Shown one piece after another: positions 51,687-60,928 of a DNA stretch of 64,000 nucleotides (position 1 is its first letter; every line of letters starts with the position of its first letter). The notes beneath the pieces were generated by a model that was not told the origin of the DNA, ran no database searches, and worked only from the letters and a program-made list of their open reading frames with translations. This DNA is from Marilutibacter chinensis (GTDB lineage: Bacteria; Pseudomonadota; Gammaproteobacteria; Xanthomonadales; Xanthomonadaceae), in assembly GCF_021725675.1 (NCBI RefSeq), contig NZ_JAKJPO010000005.1:90965-154964 (forward strand), read 5' to 3'. A program made the translations under genes and the position numbers.

Positions 51687-53033
51687 TTGTCTGCCGTGGA
51701 ATCAAACAGTTGCAGTGGCACCTTGCGCACGGGCGAATGGCGGGCCACGCGTGCCTCGGGCGAGCTGAGCGGCCCGGAAGGCACCCTGCGGCTGGAACCC
51801 AAGGTGATGGACCTGCTGTTTCTGCTGGCCTCGCGGCCCGGCGAAGTGATCGGTCGCGAGTCGATCATGAATGCGCTGTGGCCGGGGATCGTGGTCGGCG
51901 ACGACAGCCTGGCTCGCAGCGTGTTCAAGCTGCGGCAGGCGCTGGGCGACGACGCGCGTTCGCCGCGATACGTCGAAACCATCGCCAAGCGCGGTTACCG
52001 CTGGTGCGCGCCGGTGGAGTGGAACCTGGCGGACGGGGAGCAGCCCGATGCCACGCCTGGAACAGGTGATCCCTCGCCGCGTGCGGTGTCGCCGCGAGGA
52101 TCGCGCGCGTGGCGCCGGCCGGCCGCCGTGGCGCTGATCGCTGGGGTCGCGCTGATCTCCGCGTGGGCTTGGCGGGAGGCCTCCAGAGCGGACGATGGCT
52201 CCGCAGCGGGGAGAACCGGGGGAATGGCCGAGGTCCGCGAGCGCGAGGCACTGCTGGCACGTGCCGACGACGCCTATTTCCAGTTCTCGCGGACCGACAA
52301 CGAAGCCGCGATCGAGCTCTACCAGCGGGTGCTGGGCGTGCATCCGGACGATCCGGCGGCAATGGCCGGCCTCGCCAATGCGCTGGTACAGCGCGGACTG
52401 CGCTGGCCCCGCACGGGGGGAGTGGAGCGGGTCGAGTTCCGCCGTCTTGGCGACGCGTTGGCGAACGGCCACCTGAGACGCGAACCGCAGCGCGCCCAGG
52501 TCGAGCGAGCGCGCCTGCTGGCCGAACGCGCGGTGGAGCTCGCTCCTGCTTCGTCGGCCGCGCTCAAGGCGCTGGGTTTCGTCGCCAGCGCGCAAGGGCG
52601 ATTCGATGACGCGCTTGCGGCGTACCGGCGGGCGGTCGAGCTCGACCCGGATGCCTGGGGGCCGATGATCAACATCGGTGACGTGCTCGGCATCATCGGG
52701 CGTGATGCCGAGGCGCAAGCCTGGTTCGAGCGCGCCTACGCGGCGATGGAGCGCGGCTATGCCGACAACCCGGCACGGGTACGGCCCTGGCAGGCGGACC
52801 TGGGTGTGCTGATCGCCGCGCGTCTGCATGCGCAGGGCGATCGCACCGCGGCTGAAGCCTGGTATCGCCGTGTGCTGAGACATGCGCCATTGGACGCCGC
52901 AGCCACCTCCGGCCTGGCCGCCGTGCTGCGCCAGGCGGGCGACACCGATCAGGCTGCGCGGCTGTGCACCGAGCTGCGCCAGCGCACGGACAGAGGATGC
53001 GAAGGCGACGTCGCGCAGCGGCCTCAGCCGTAG
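51687..53033 (+). CDS. CadC-type winged-helix membrane regulator with TPR domain
   Basis: About 448 residues from TTG 51687 (GTG 51696 also fits). Residues 20-110 form an OmpR/CadC-like winged helix (RLEPKVMDLLFLLASRPGEVIGRESIMNALWPGIVVGDDSLARSVFKLRQALGDDARSPRYVETIAKRGYRW). A membrane segment follows (PAAVALIAGVALISAWAW). The periplasmic part has TPR repeats (AIELYQRVLGVHPDDPAAMAGLANAL and SSAALKALGFVASAQGRFDDALAAYRRAVELDPD). It senses an outside signal and regulates DNA directly. It is divergent from the S41 peptidase, a likely target. Confidence 0.85.
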   Translation: MSAVESNSCSGTLRTGEWRATRASGELSGPEGTLRLEPKVMDLLFLLASRPGEVIGRESIMNALWPGIVVGDDSLARSVFKLRQALGDDARSPRYVETIAKRGYRWCAPVEWNLADGEQPDATPGTGDPSPRAVSPRGSRAWRRPAAVALIAGVALISAWAWREASRADDGSAAGRTGGMAEVREREALLARADDAYFQFSRTDNEAAIELYQRVLGVHPDDPAAMAGLANALVQRGLRWPRTGGVERVEFRRLGDALANGHLRREPQRAQVERARLLAERAVELAPASSAALKALGFVASAQGRFDDALAAYRRAVELDPDAWGPMINIGDVLGIIGRDAEAQAWFERAYAAMERGYADNPARVRPWQADLGVLIAARLHAQGDRTAAEAWYRRVLRHAPLDAAATSGLAAVLRQAGDTDQAARLCTELRQRTDRGCEGDVAQRPQP

Positions 53034-53300
53034 TACACCAGGAGCGTGCCGACCGCGGCCTCGGCGACCTGCTTCGGCCGCGCGCCGCCGCCGGTCAACG
53101 CGGTGAAGCTGGCGCCATGCGAAGCCGCGTCTTCCGGGCCACCCGTTCCGGCAGCTTTCCGCATGACAGGAGCCGTTCGAACGGACCAGCGCGCCGGCTG
53201 CCGGATGTCGCGACGCTCCGGCCGCGCCGGTGATCGACGAACCTGCCGTGGCAGCGAAGCAGCCGGACCGTTGGTCTGGCGCCGGCGTGCGCGAATGCGA

Positions 53301-56300
53301 TCAGGCCCGGCCGCGCAGCAGCCCGCTGGCGCGCTCGCGCAGCGCGAACACCGCGACCAGCAGGCAGGGCAGGAAGGTGAGCGTGACCACCGCGGAGGTG
53401 GCGATGCCGGACAGCACGATCGCGCCCAGGCCTCGGTACAGCTCGGTGCCGGCGCCGGGGATCAGCACCAGCGGCGCGAGGCCGAAGATGGTGGTGCAGG
53501 TGGACATCAGGATCGGCCGCAGGCGGGTGCGCACCGCGTCGTTCACGGCCTCGACCGTCGATGCCACACCTTCCTCCAGCCGCTTGCGGGTCTCGATCAC
53601 GATCAGGATCGGGTTGTTGACCACGGTGCCGAGCAGCACCAGGAAGCCGAGCAGGGTGATCATGTCGAAGGACTGGGTGATCCGGGTCAGGCCGATCGCA
53701 CCGAGCACGGCACCCAGCCCGTTGAGCAGGGCCAGCCCGACGATGCCGCCGGCGATGCCCAGCGGCACCGTCGCCATCACGAACAGCGGCAGGCCCCAGT
53801 GGCGGAAGATCGCCACCAGCAGCAGGTACGACAGCAGCAGGGCGATGGCGAAGTTGCCCGACACCGCTTCGCGGGTGGCATCGAGCTGGTCGCTGGCGCC
53901 GGAGATGTCGATCGAGACATCGGCCGGGATCTCGCCCTCGCGGCGCATCGCCTCGATCAGCTCCTCGCGCACGCGGGCGACGCCGGTTTCCAGCGCCACC
54001 GAGCGCGGCGGCACGATGTTGAGGGTGACGGTGCGGCGGCCGTCGAGCCGGCGGATGCTGTCGGTGCCGGCCGACTCGCGCAGCTCCGCCAGCGCGGATA
54101 CCGGCAGCACCGCGCCGGAGGGCGTGGCGACCGGCAGGTCGCGCAGGCGGTCGAGGCGCTGTTCGCCGCCGGTGCTGCCGAACAGGAAGATGTCGACCTT
54201 GCGGTCGCCGAGGATCATCTCGTCGGCGAACGCGCCGTCGCTGAGCGCCGCCACCGAATAGCCGAAGCTTCTCGCGTCCAGTCCGACCTCGGCCAGGCGC
54301 TCCCAGCGCGGCTGCAGCTCCAGCAGCGGCTGGTCGAGGCTGAGCGAGGATGGCGATGACCCGACGCGGGCGCCGTCGAACAGCTCCTGCGCGCGCTCGA
54401 ACGCGCGTCCGGCGACCCGGTAGATCGCGGCAAGCTCGGGGCCGGAGATGTCGAGGTTGATGCTGCGGCTGCCGCCGTCGTTGCTGGAGATGATCGAGCC
54501 GCGCGAGGAGAACGCGCGCATGCCGGGGTACTGGAGGAAGCGTGCGTCGAGCGCGTCCATCAGCGCATCGATGTCGCGGGTGTCCTTCGGCTCGGCGATG
54601 ATACGCAGCCCCTGCGGGTCCACCGATAGATTGAAGTAGGCCAGCGCGGGCATGTCGGTCCCGCCGTCGGCAAAGCGTTCGGGCGGGTCGTCCAGGTGCG
54701 GCAGCAGGCCTTCCATCAGCTCGCGCGCGATCGCCTCCATCTCGGTGAGGTTGTAGCCGGGTGGCGCGTTCATGCGCGAGAACGTCTTCGGTTCCTCGCC
54801 TTCGGGCAGGTACTCGGCCGGCGGGGTGAGCAGCGCCAGGGCGAGCACCGCGACCGCCACCGTGCCGCCCAGGACCAGGGCGCGTCGCCGCGGTCCGCGA
54901 CTGAGCCAGCCGATGCGATCGCCGAGCCGCTCGAAGAGGTCGTCGCCGGCCGCATGCGTGCCGCCTTCGCCGCCCGGCATCAGCCGCGCGGCCAGCGCCG
55001 GCACCACCGTCACCGCCACCGCCATCGAGGTGAGGATCGATGCGGAGATGGCGATCGCGATGTCCGAATACAGCTGGCCGGCTTCTTCCTTCACGAACAG
55101 GATCGGTGCGAACACCAGCACCGTGGTCAGGGTCGAGGCCAGCACCGCGGGCCAGACCCGGGCCACGCCGGCCACCGCCGCGTCGAACCGTTGCAGCCCG
55201 CGACGGCGGGCCTGGTCGATGCTTTCCAGCACGACGATGGTGTTGTCCACGGTCATGCCGATCGCGAACGCGACCCCGGCCAGTGAGATCACGTTGAGCG
55301 TGCGTCCGGCCAGCAGGAGGCCGACGAAAGCGGCAATGGTGCAGATCGGGATCGCCACCACGCCGGTCAGGGTCGCCCGCAGCGAACGCAGGAACGCCAG
55401 CATCACCAGGGTCGCGAGCAGCGCACCGAGGACCAGGTTGCGCATCACGTTGGCGACCGACTCCTCCACGTAGCGCACGTCGTCGCTGGTGAGCGTCATC
55501 TCCAGCCCGAGCGGCGCCAGCAGCTCGGCGTTGATCGCCTCGATCTCGGGCAGTACTGCGTACTTGATCTGGATGACGTTGGAGCCGGGCTCGCGGCGCA
55601 ACGACAGACTCAGCGAAGGCTCGCCGTTGTTGAAGGACAGGTCGCGGCGTTCGAAATGATCGAGGTGGACCCAGGCCACGTCTGACATGCGCACCAGCGC
55701 GCCGTCGCGCTCGGCGACGATGAGGTCGGCGACCGCGCCCGGGTCGCGGAAGCGGCCGACCGTGCGCACCAGGTAACGCCGCTTGCCGCTCTCGAGATCG
55801 CCGCCGGAGCTGTCGATGTTCCGCGCCCGCAACGCGTCGCGCACGTCGCCCATGTCGAGGCCGCGTTCGGCCAGCCGCTGCGGGTCCACCTCGACGCGGA
55901 CCTGCCGCTCGGCGCCGCCGCCGACCTGGACCAGGGATACGCCCGGCACCCGTTCCAGGCGCGGGCGCACGCTGTCCTCGACGTAGTCCCGCATCATGTC
56001 CAGGTCGAGGTCCAGCGCGCTGTCCGCGCGCGCGCCGATCCGGAAGTACATGAATGCATTGGCCGAGAACGAGCTGGTGCTGAGCGCCGGCTCGTCGACG
56101 TTCTCGGGATAGTCGGAGACCTGGCTGAGCGCGTTGTTGGTGCGGATCAGCGCCTCGTTGATGTCGACGCCGAACGGGAACTCGAGCTCGATGCTGGCGC
56201 GCCCGGTGCTGGCGGAAGACACCATCCGGCGCAGGTCGGGGAGGGTGCGCAGGTACTGTTCCTGCTCGATCAGGATTTCCTTCTCCACGTCCTGCGGAGT

Positions 56301-56459
56301 GGCGCCCGGCCAGCGCGTGTCGACGCTGATGGTGCGTACTTCGAGGTCCGGGATCATCTGCACCGGCACCCGCAGCGCGGCGGCGATGCCGAGCACGCAC
56401 AGGATCAGCACCGCGACCGCGATCAAGGTGCCATGGCGGAGGACGTGGTCGAAGCCCAC
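53301..56459 (-). CDS. RND efflux pump inner-membrane transporter
   Basis: A 1052-residue transporter of the HAE/AcrB-like RND superfamily. It begins GTLIAVAVLILCVLGIAAALRVPVQMIPDLEVRTISVDTRWPGATPQDVEKEI. Twelve membrane segments are arranged in two halves with large periplasmic loops. The proton-relay region shows FAIGMTVDNTIVVLESIDQARRRG, with an Asp in TM4 as expected. The second half ends FLVLLGTVVNNPILIVIETRKRLEEG and RPILMSTCTTIFGLAPLVLIPGAGTELYRGLGAIVLSG. The membrane-fusion gene lies 3 bases upstream; no outer-membrane factor is nearby. Expected to export hydrophobic toxicants. Confidence 0.92.
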   Translation of the reverse strand: MGFDHVLRHGTLIAVAVLILCVLGIAAALRVPVQMIPDLEVRTISVDTRWPGATPQDVEKEILIEQEQYLRTLPDLRRMVSSASTGRASIELEFPFGVDINEALIRTNNALSQVSDYPENVDEPALSTSSFSANAFMYFRIGARADSALDLDLDMMRDYVEDSVRPRLERVPGVSLVQVGGGAERQVRVEVDPQRLAERGLDMGDVRDALRARNIDSSGGDLESGKRRYLVRTVGRFRDPGAVADLIVAERDGALVRMSDVAWVHLDHFERRDLSFNNGEPSLSLSLRREPGSNVIQIKYAVLPEIEAINAELLAPLGLEMTLTSDDVRYVEESVANVMRNLVLGALLATLVMLAFLRSLRATLTGVVAIPICTIAAFVGLLLAGRTLNVISLAGVAFAIGMTVDNTIVVLESIDQARRRGLQRFDAAVAGVARVWPAVLASTLTTVLVFAPILFVKEEAGQLYSDIAIAISASILTSMAVAVTVVPALAARLMPGGEGGTHAAGDDLFERLGDRIGWLSRGPRRRALVLGGTVAVAVLALALLTPPAEYLPEGEEPKTFSRMNAPPGYNLTEMEAIARELMEGLLPHLDDPPERFADGGTDMPALAYFNLSVDPQGLRIIAEPKDTRDIDALMDALDARFLQYPGMRAFSSRGSIISSNDGGSRSINLDISGPELAAIYRVAGRAFERAQELFDGARVGSSPSSLSLDQPLLELQPRWERLAEVGLDARSFGYSVAALSDGAFADEMILGDRKVDIFLFGSTGGEQRLDRLRDLPVATPSGAVLPVSALAELRESAGTDSIRRLDGRRTVTLNIVPPRSVALETGVARVREELIEAMRREGEIPADVSIDISGASDQLDATREAVSGNFAIALLLSYLLLVAIFRHWGLPLFVMATVPLGIAGGIVGLALLNGLGAVLGAIGLTRITQSFDMITLLGFLVLLGTVVNNPILIVIETRKRLEEGVASTVEAVNDAVRTRLRPILMSTCTTIFGLAPLVLIPGAGTELYRGLGAIVLSGIATSAVVTLTFLPCLLVAVFALRERASGLLRGRA

Positions 56460-56462
56460 CGC

Positions 56463-57560
56463 TCAGGGCCCGGCGATCTCGACCGGCTGACCGTCGCGCA
56501 ACGCTTCGTTACCGCGCACGACCACGCGCTGGCCGGCGGACAGGTCGCCCGTGACCGCGACGAGGCCGTCGCGCTCGCGCAGCACCCGCACGCTGCGCTG
56601 GCGGCCCACGGGACCGGCCTCGCCGTCCTCGACCACGAACAGGCTGTAGCCGCCATCGGGCTGGCGCAGGAGGGCGTCGCGGCTGACCACCAGCGCCGGC
56701 GCCGATGCGGGCAGGTCGATCTCGGCGCGTGCCGAAGTGCCCGGCAGCAACCGGCCGTCGGGGTCGTCGACCAGCAGGCGCAGCAGGAAGGTACGCGCAC
56801 CCGGATCGGTGACCGGCACGCGCGCACCGATTCGCGCCTGCAGCGGCGTGCCGCCGAGCGCATCGGCGAACACGCGCACCTTCGCATCGTCGTCGAGCTG
56901 GCCGAAGCGCTCCTGCGGCGCGCGCAGGTCGAGGCGCACGCGGTCGGTGGCGACCAGCGACAGCACCGGCGTGCCGCGCTGCACCCACTCGCCGGCTTCG
57001 GTCAGCTTCTCGGCCACCACGCCGTCGAATGGCGCCGGCAGCATGTGGCGCTCGACCAGCTCGGCCTGTTCGCGCGCGCTGGCGCGGGCGGATGCCAGGG
57101 TCGCCTGCGCCAGCTGCAGTTCGGATTCGCGCGCATCGACCTGGGTGGCGGCAATGAGCCGGTCCTCGCCCAGGCGGCGCGCCTCGGCGAGCAGGCGCGC
57201 CGCCTCGTTTACGGCCGCCTCGGCCTCGGCGGCCTGCGCACGTGCCCGTGCGAGGGCCTGCCGGCCCACCGCGGGATCGAGTTCGACCAGCACCTGGCCG
57301 GCGCTGACGCGGTCGCCGGCATCGACATGCACGCGCGCGACCAGGCCATCGACCCGTGGCGACAGCTGCGCGTCACGCTCGGCGGTCAGCGTGCCGGTCA
57401 GGGAAAAGCGTTCGCCGAGCGCGGCCTGCTCCACCGTCGCGACGGTGATCCGGGCCGTGTCCGTACCTTCGTCCGCCTCGTCCCGCGCGCCGCAGGCGGC
57501 GAGCAGCAGGAGCGCGGGAAGGAAGACCGCCGGAAGAGGGAATGGAGGCCTGGCAACCAT
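56463..57560 (-). CDS. RND efflux membrane fusion lipoprotein
   Basis: A 365-residue protein from ATG 57560. The leader LPAVFLPALLLLAACG ends in a lipobox Cys. HlyD-type parts follow: LTAERDAQLSPRVDGLVARVHVDAGDRVSAGQVLVELDP (barrel-sandwich/lipoyl half), a coiled-coil hairpin rich in Ala, Glu and Arg, then LPAPFDGVVAEKLTEAGEWVQRGTPVLSLV and the beta-barrel. It links the RND pump to an outer-membrane channel. It ends 3 bases before the transporter gene, so the two are an operon. A SoxR-type site lies 67 bases upstream of its start. Confidence 0.9.
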   Translation of the reverse strand: MVARPPFPLPAVFLPALLLLAACGARDEADEGTDTARITVATVEQAALGERFSLTGTLTAERDAQLSPRVDGLVARVHVDAGDRVSAGQVLVELDPAVGRQALARARAQAAEAEAAVNEAARLLAEARRLGEDRLIAATQVDARESELQLAQATLASARASAREQAELVERHMLPAPFDGVVAEKLTEAGEWVQRGTPVLSLVATDRVRLDLRAPQERFGQLDDDAKVRVFADALGGTPLQARIGARVPVTDPGARTFLLRLLVDDPDGRLLPGTSARAEIDLPASAPALVVSRDALLRQPDGGYSLFVVEDGEAGPVGRQRSVRVLRERDGLVAVTGDLSAGQRVVVRGNEALRDGQPVEIAGP

Positions 57561-57626
57561 GGTGTCCCGTCGTTGCAAGTCACCGGTGAACCTAGCACAG
57601 ATACGATTCGTTCTTGTTTGCGGGAG

Positions 57627-57657
57627 TTGACCTCAACCGCACTTGAGGCGTTAGCGT
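57627..57657 (+). promoter_or_regulatory. SoxR/MerR-type promoter before nat
   Basis: A TTGACC -35 box (57627-57632) and a TAGCGT -10-like box (57652-57657) are 19 bases apart, the long spacer of MerR-family promoters. The spacer area holds the 18-base dyad CCTCAACCGCACTTGAGG (57631-57648). It matches the E. coli SoxR box CCTCAAGTTAACTTGAGG in both 6-base arms, differing only in the centre. It faces the nat gene and lies between nat and the divergent efflux operon. No soxR gene is in the window. Confidence 0.7.
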
Positions 57658-57686
57658 CGCGATCCCTCGCCCATGAGCATGCCGCA

Positions 57687-58517
57687 ATGACGACGCCCCT
57701 CCAGAACCTCGACCTCTACCTGGACCGTCTCGGTTTCCACGCGCCGCCGGCGCCGACGCCGGACACGCTGCGCGCGCTGCAGCAGCGCCACACCGCCGCG
57801 TTCGTGTTCGAGAACATCAGCACCTTCCTGCATGCGCCGGTGCCGATCGACCTGCCGTCGCTGGAACGCAAGCTGCTGCACGAGGGTCGCGGCGGCTATT
57901 GCTTCGAGCTCAACGGGTTGTTCCTGGCGCTGTTGCGGACGCTGGGCTATGACGCCCGCCCTCTGACCGCGCGCGTGGTGATGGGCGATTCGGAGGATGC
58001 ATTGACCGCGCGCACCCACCTGCTGGTGCTGGTGACGATCGACGGCGTGCGCCACGTCGCCGATGTCGGCTTCGGCGGGATGGTGCCGACCGCCCCGTTG
58101 CGGCTGGACACCGGCGCAGCGCAGGCCACCCCGCACGAGCCGTACCGGCTGGTCGAACGCGCGGGACGCTACGTATTGAGCGCGCAGATTGTGGACGAAT
58201 GGCGCCCGCTGTACGTGTTCGACCTGCAGCCGCAGGAGGAGATCGACCTGGAGGTCGGCAACTGGTACGTCGCCACCCATCCTGACTCCGGTTTCCGCAG
58301 CCAGTTGCGGGCGGCACGCACCGGTCCGGGATTCCGCAAGACGCTGCGCGACAGCAGCTTCGCGGTGCATCGTATCGGCGAGGAGAGCCGGCGCCGCGAG
58401 CTGGCCGACGCCGACGAGGTGGTCGCGGTGCTGCGGGAGGAATTCGAGCTGCGACTGCCGGACGGCCCGGCGCTGCGTACGGCGATCGGTCGGAGGCTGG
58501 CCGCCGTCGCGGCATGA
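57687..58517 (+). CDS. nat: Arylamine N-acetyltransferase
   Basis: A 276-residue enzyme from ATG 57687. The catalytic triad is Cys72 (GRGGYCFELNGLF), His111 (ARTHLLVLV) and Asp126 (VADVGFGG), in the classical order. It transfers acetyl from acetyl-CoA to aromatic amines and hydrazines in the cytoplasm. It is divergent from the RND efflux operon and preceded by a SoxR-type promoter, so it may belong to a redox-cycler or xenobiotic response. Length matches the family. Confidence 0.93.
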   Translation: MTTPLQNLDLYLDRLGFHAPPAPTPDTLRALQQRHTAAFVFENISTFLHAPVPIDLPSLERKLLHEGRGGYCFELNGLFLALLRTLGYDARPLTARVVMGDSEDALTARTHLLVLVTIDGVRHVADVGFGGMVPTAPLRLDTGAAQATPHEPYRLVERAGRYVLSAQIVDEWRPLYVFDLQPQEEIDLEVGNWYVATHPDSGFRSQLRAARTGPGFRKTLRDSSFAVHRIGEESRRRELADADEVVAVLREEFELRLPDGPALRTAIGRRLAAVAA

Positions 58518-58668
58518 GGGGGGCGGGCGGACCTGTCATTGAGGTGGCGCAGCCGCCCTCGTGCAGCCCCGCGCGGCAGGACGGGCGCGTGGCCCGGCGT
58601 TCCGCTGCCGTGCGGTGCGACCGGCCCGCGGGTCCGCGGCCTGCGCTGCCTGACATAATCCCGAACCC

Positions 58669-59874
58669 ATGAGCCCGGCTCCCGCCAGTCATTGGATCGT
58701 CGTCTATGCGATCGGAGCCGCGCAGGCGGCATTGCTGGCGTTGGCGTTGTGGCGGCGACCGGCGAACGCCGCGGCCAACCGGCTGCTGGCGGCGTGGCTG
58801 GGCGTGGTCGGCTTCGATCTGGCGGTGAAGGCGGCATTCCTGGCGGCGCCGGCACCGTGGCTGTTCCGTGTCCTGCTGCCGGTCGGCGCGCTTCCGTTCG
58901 TGTACGGCGTCTTCTTCTACCTGTATGTCCGCACGCTGACCACCGCGCGCCGATTGGCGTGGCGCGACGTGCTGCATCTGGCGGGCTTCGCGGTCGCGCT
59001 TGGTCTGCTCGGGCCGGCGCTGCTCGCGGATGCGGCGCTCAACGAGGCGATGATGCGGCAGTGGCTCTCGCATGCGCTTCCGCCGCCGGTGCCGTGGTAC
59101 AGCGTGTTCCTGTATGCATGGAGCCTGAGCTACGTGGCGGCCGCGCTGCTGCGCGTGGTCCGCTACCGGCGCGAGGTGCGCGAGCGCCGCTCCGATGCCG
59201 ACCGCATGTCGCTGCGCTGGGTGGTGGCGATGGCGCTGGGGCAGGTGGTGATCTGGGCGATCGCGTTGCTGCACGACACCACCCGCATCCGTGGCATCGA
59301 CTACCTGTCGATCTACGGTGCGGTCGCGGCCTGGGCCTGCGTGCTCGGCTACCTCGGGTTGATGCAGGCGCCGGTGTCGCCGGAACGGCAGCGCGACGCG
59401 GAGGAAGCGTGTGCCGGGACCGGTGCCGGCGACGTCGCGGCGCCTGACGATCCCGCCGGCAGCGCGGCCGCGTCGATCGTCGACTCCGTCGGTTCCACCG
59501 GATCCGCCGACGACCCGCGCCTGCCCGACGTGCAGGCGCGGCTGGAGCGGCTGATGGAAGAGGAGGCGCTGTATCTGGCGCCGGCGTTGACGATCGCCCA
59601 GGTCGCCCGTCGCAGCGGCTACCCCGAGTACCTGGTTTCGCTGGCGATCAACCGCGGCTTCGGCTGCACCTTCTGGGATTACGTCAACCGCCAGCGGATC
59701 GGCGCCGCCCGCCGCTGCTTCGCCGATCCGGACGACGGGCGTACGATCCTCGACATCGCCTACGCCTGTGGATTCACGTCCAAGTCGACGTTCAACGCCG
59801 CGTTCAAGCGCGAGACCGGGGCGACGCCGAGCGCATGGCGGGCGCGGCACGCCCGGACGACGACGGTTCCCTGA
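58669..59874 (+). CDS. AraC family regulator with N-terminal membrane domain
   Basis: A 401-residue protein from ATG 58669. The N-terminal 235 residues have about seven membrane segments (WIVVYAIGAAQAALLALALW, LLPVGALPFVYGVFFYLYVRTL, VLHLAGFAVALGLLGPALLA, and others). A linker leads to an AraC-type double helix-turn-helix (LTIAQVARRSGYPEYLVSLAINRGFGCTFWDYVNRQRI, then TILDIAYACGFTSKSTFNAAFKRETGATPSAWR). It would sense a signal in the membrane and bind DNA directly. Such regulators are common in Xanthomonadaceae and Bacteroidetes. Targets are unknown; DUF2306 lies convergent next to it. Confidence 0.85.
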   Translation: MSPAPASHWIVVYAIGAAQAALLALALWRRPANAAANRLLAAWLGVVGFDLAVKAAFLAAPAPWLFRVLLPVGALPFVYGVFFYLYVRTLTTARRLAWRDVLHLAGFAVALGLLGPALLADAALNEAMMRQWLSHALPPPVPWYSVFLYAWSLSYVAAALLRVVRYRREVRERRSDADRMSLRWVVAMALGQVVIWAIALLHDTTRIRGIDYLSIYGAVAAWACVLGYLGLMQAPVSPERQRDAEEACAGTGAGDVAAPDDPAGSAAASIVDSVGSTGSADDPRLPDVQARLERLMEEEALYLAPALTIAQVARRSGYPEYLVSLAINRGFGCTFWDYVNRQRIGAARRCFADPDDGRTILDIAYACGFTSKSTFNAAFKRETGATPSAWRARHARTTTVP

Positions 59875-59936
59875 CCCGCTCCCGGGTGCCCGGATCCGCC
59901 GCGAAGGTGCGGCGGGGCGCCGCCGTCCGGGCGTCG

Positions 59937-60563
59937 TCACTGTCCGCGCCACTGCGGCCAACGCAGCCGCAGTTCGCACAGCGCCATGTTCAGCGACCAG
60001 CTCGTCCATGCGGAAAAGATGTAGACCGCATCGAACGGCAGCGCCAGCGGTCCGGTGCCGACGAACAGGATCACCCGCAGGGTCACTGCGGCGAAGGTCA
60101 ACGCCAGGCTGTGGCTCATCCAGCGCCGGTGGCGGACGAAGTCGCCGGCGACGGCGAGGCGGATGCCATTGGCGGTGACCGCCAGCCACAGCACCGACAG
60201 CAGCAGGAAGCCCGCGCCCGAGGCCCAGCCGCCGTGCGCGTCGAATGCCAGCGAGAACCCGCCCAGGCCGCCGATCAGCACGCCGCCCGCATACAGCCAG
60301 CCGCCGGTGCGGTGCAGCGCGGGCAGTCGTCGGCGGATCCAGCCGCTGGCCTGCAGCGGCACCAGCAGCAGGGCCAGGCCGGCACCGAAGAAGTGCATCG
60401 GCACGTCGATTCCGGACACCGCGAACTTGGCCATGAACGGATCGTCCGGGTTGAACGGCCGCATCCGCAGGAACGCGAAGGCATAGGCCGCGACCAGCAG
60501 GCTGGATACGGTGAACAGGGTGTAGCGCAGGCCATGAAGGCCGCGGCGGACGAGGGTGGTCAT
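59937..60563 (-). CDS. DUF2306 membrane protein
   Basis: A 208-residue protein from ATG 60563. Five or six membrane segments are visible. Family marks are MHFFGAGLALLLVPLQASGWIRRRLPALHRTGGWLYAGGVLIGGLGGFSLA, RLAVAGDFVRHRRWMSHSLALTFAAVTLRV (with His residues in or near the helices), and a Trp-rich end. DUF2306 proteins may bind heme through paired histidines, but their function is not established. It is convergent with the AraC membrane regulator. Confidence 0.82.
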   Translation of the reverse strand: MTTLVRRGLHGLRYTLFTVSSLLVAAYAFAFLRMRPFNPDDPFMAKFAVSGIDVPMHFFGAGLALLLVPLQASGWIRRRLPALHRTGGWLYAGGVLIGGLGGFSLAFDAHGGWASGAGFLLLSVLWLAVTANGIRLAVAGDFVRHRRWMSHSLALTFAAVTLRVILFVGTGPLALPFDAVYIFSAWTSWSLNMALCELRLRWPQWRGQ

Positions 60564-60695
60564 GACGGGCTCCGGCAGCGGGACGATGCCGCGATGCTCG
60601 TTGTGGCCCGGCCGGGCGTCGTCCGATCCGGCCGGACCGGACGTCCTGTCGAACCGACAGCACGCCGTCAGGGTGCCGACGCGCCGGTAGGGCCC

Positions 60696-60753
60696 GAGCG
60701 GCGCGAGCCACGATGAGACTTCCATCAAGGCCCGTCGCGGCTTGCGCCGCTCC
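60696..60753. repeat. REP-like palindromic repeat, copy 2
   Basis: GAGCGGCGCGAGCC and the matching GGCTTGCGCCGCTC form an imperfect hairpin around a core with GATGAGACTTCCAT. It is the partner of the repeat at 10404-10466. It lies in the 365-base gap between DUF2306 and the SDR gene. The rest of that gap holds no gene and presumably the promoters of both neighbours. Confidence 0.65.
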
Positions 60754-60928
60754 CACGGACGCTCCTGCGACCGGGCCACCGTTCCCGCCTTCCCGCCCGC
60801 GGGATGCTCATTCCCTGTTCCGGCTCTTTTGCGGGCGCGCCTGCGCTCGCAGTTCATCCGGGTCGATGGCGGCCAGGTGCGCCGCCGTCGCGCCACCTCT
60901 CTCCCAGTCTCCCACCAGGACAATCGAC

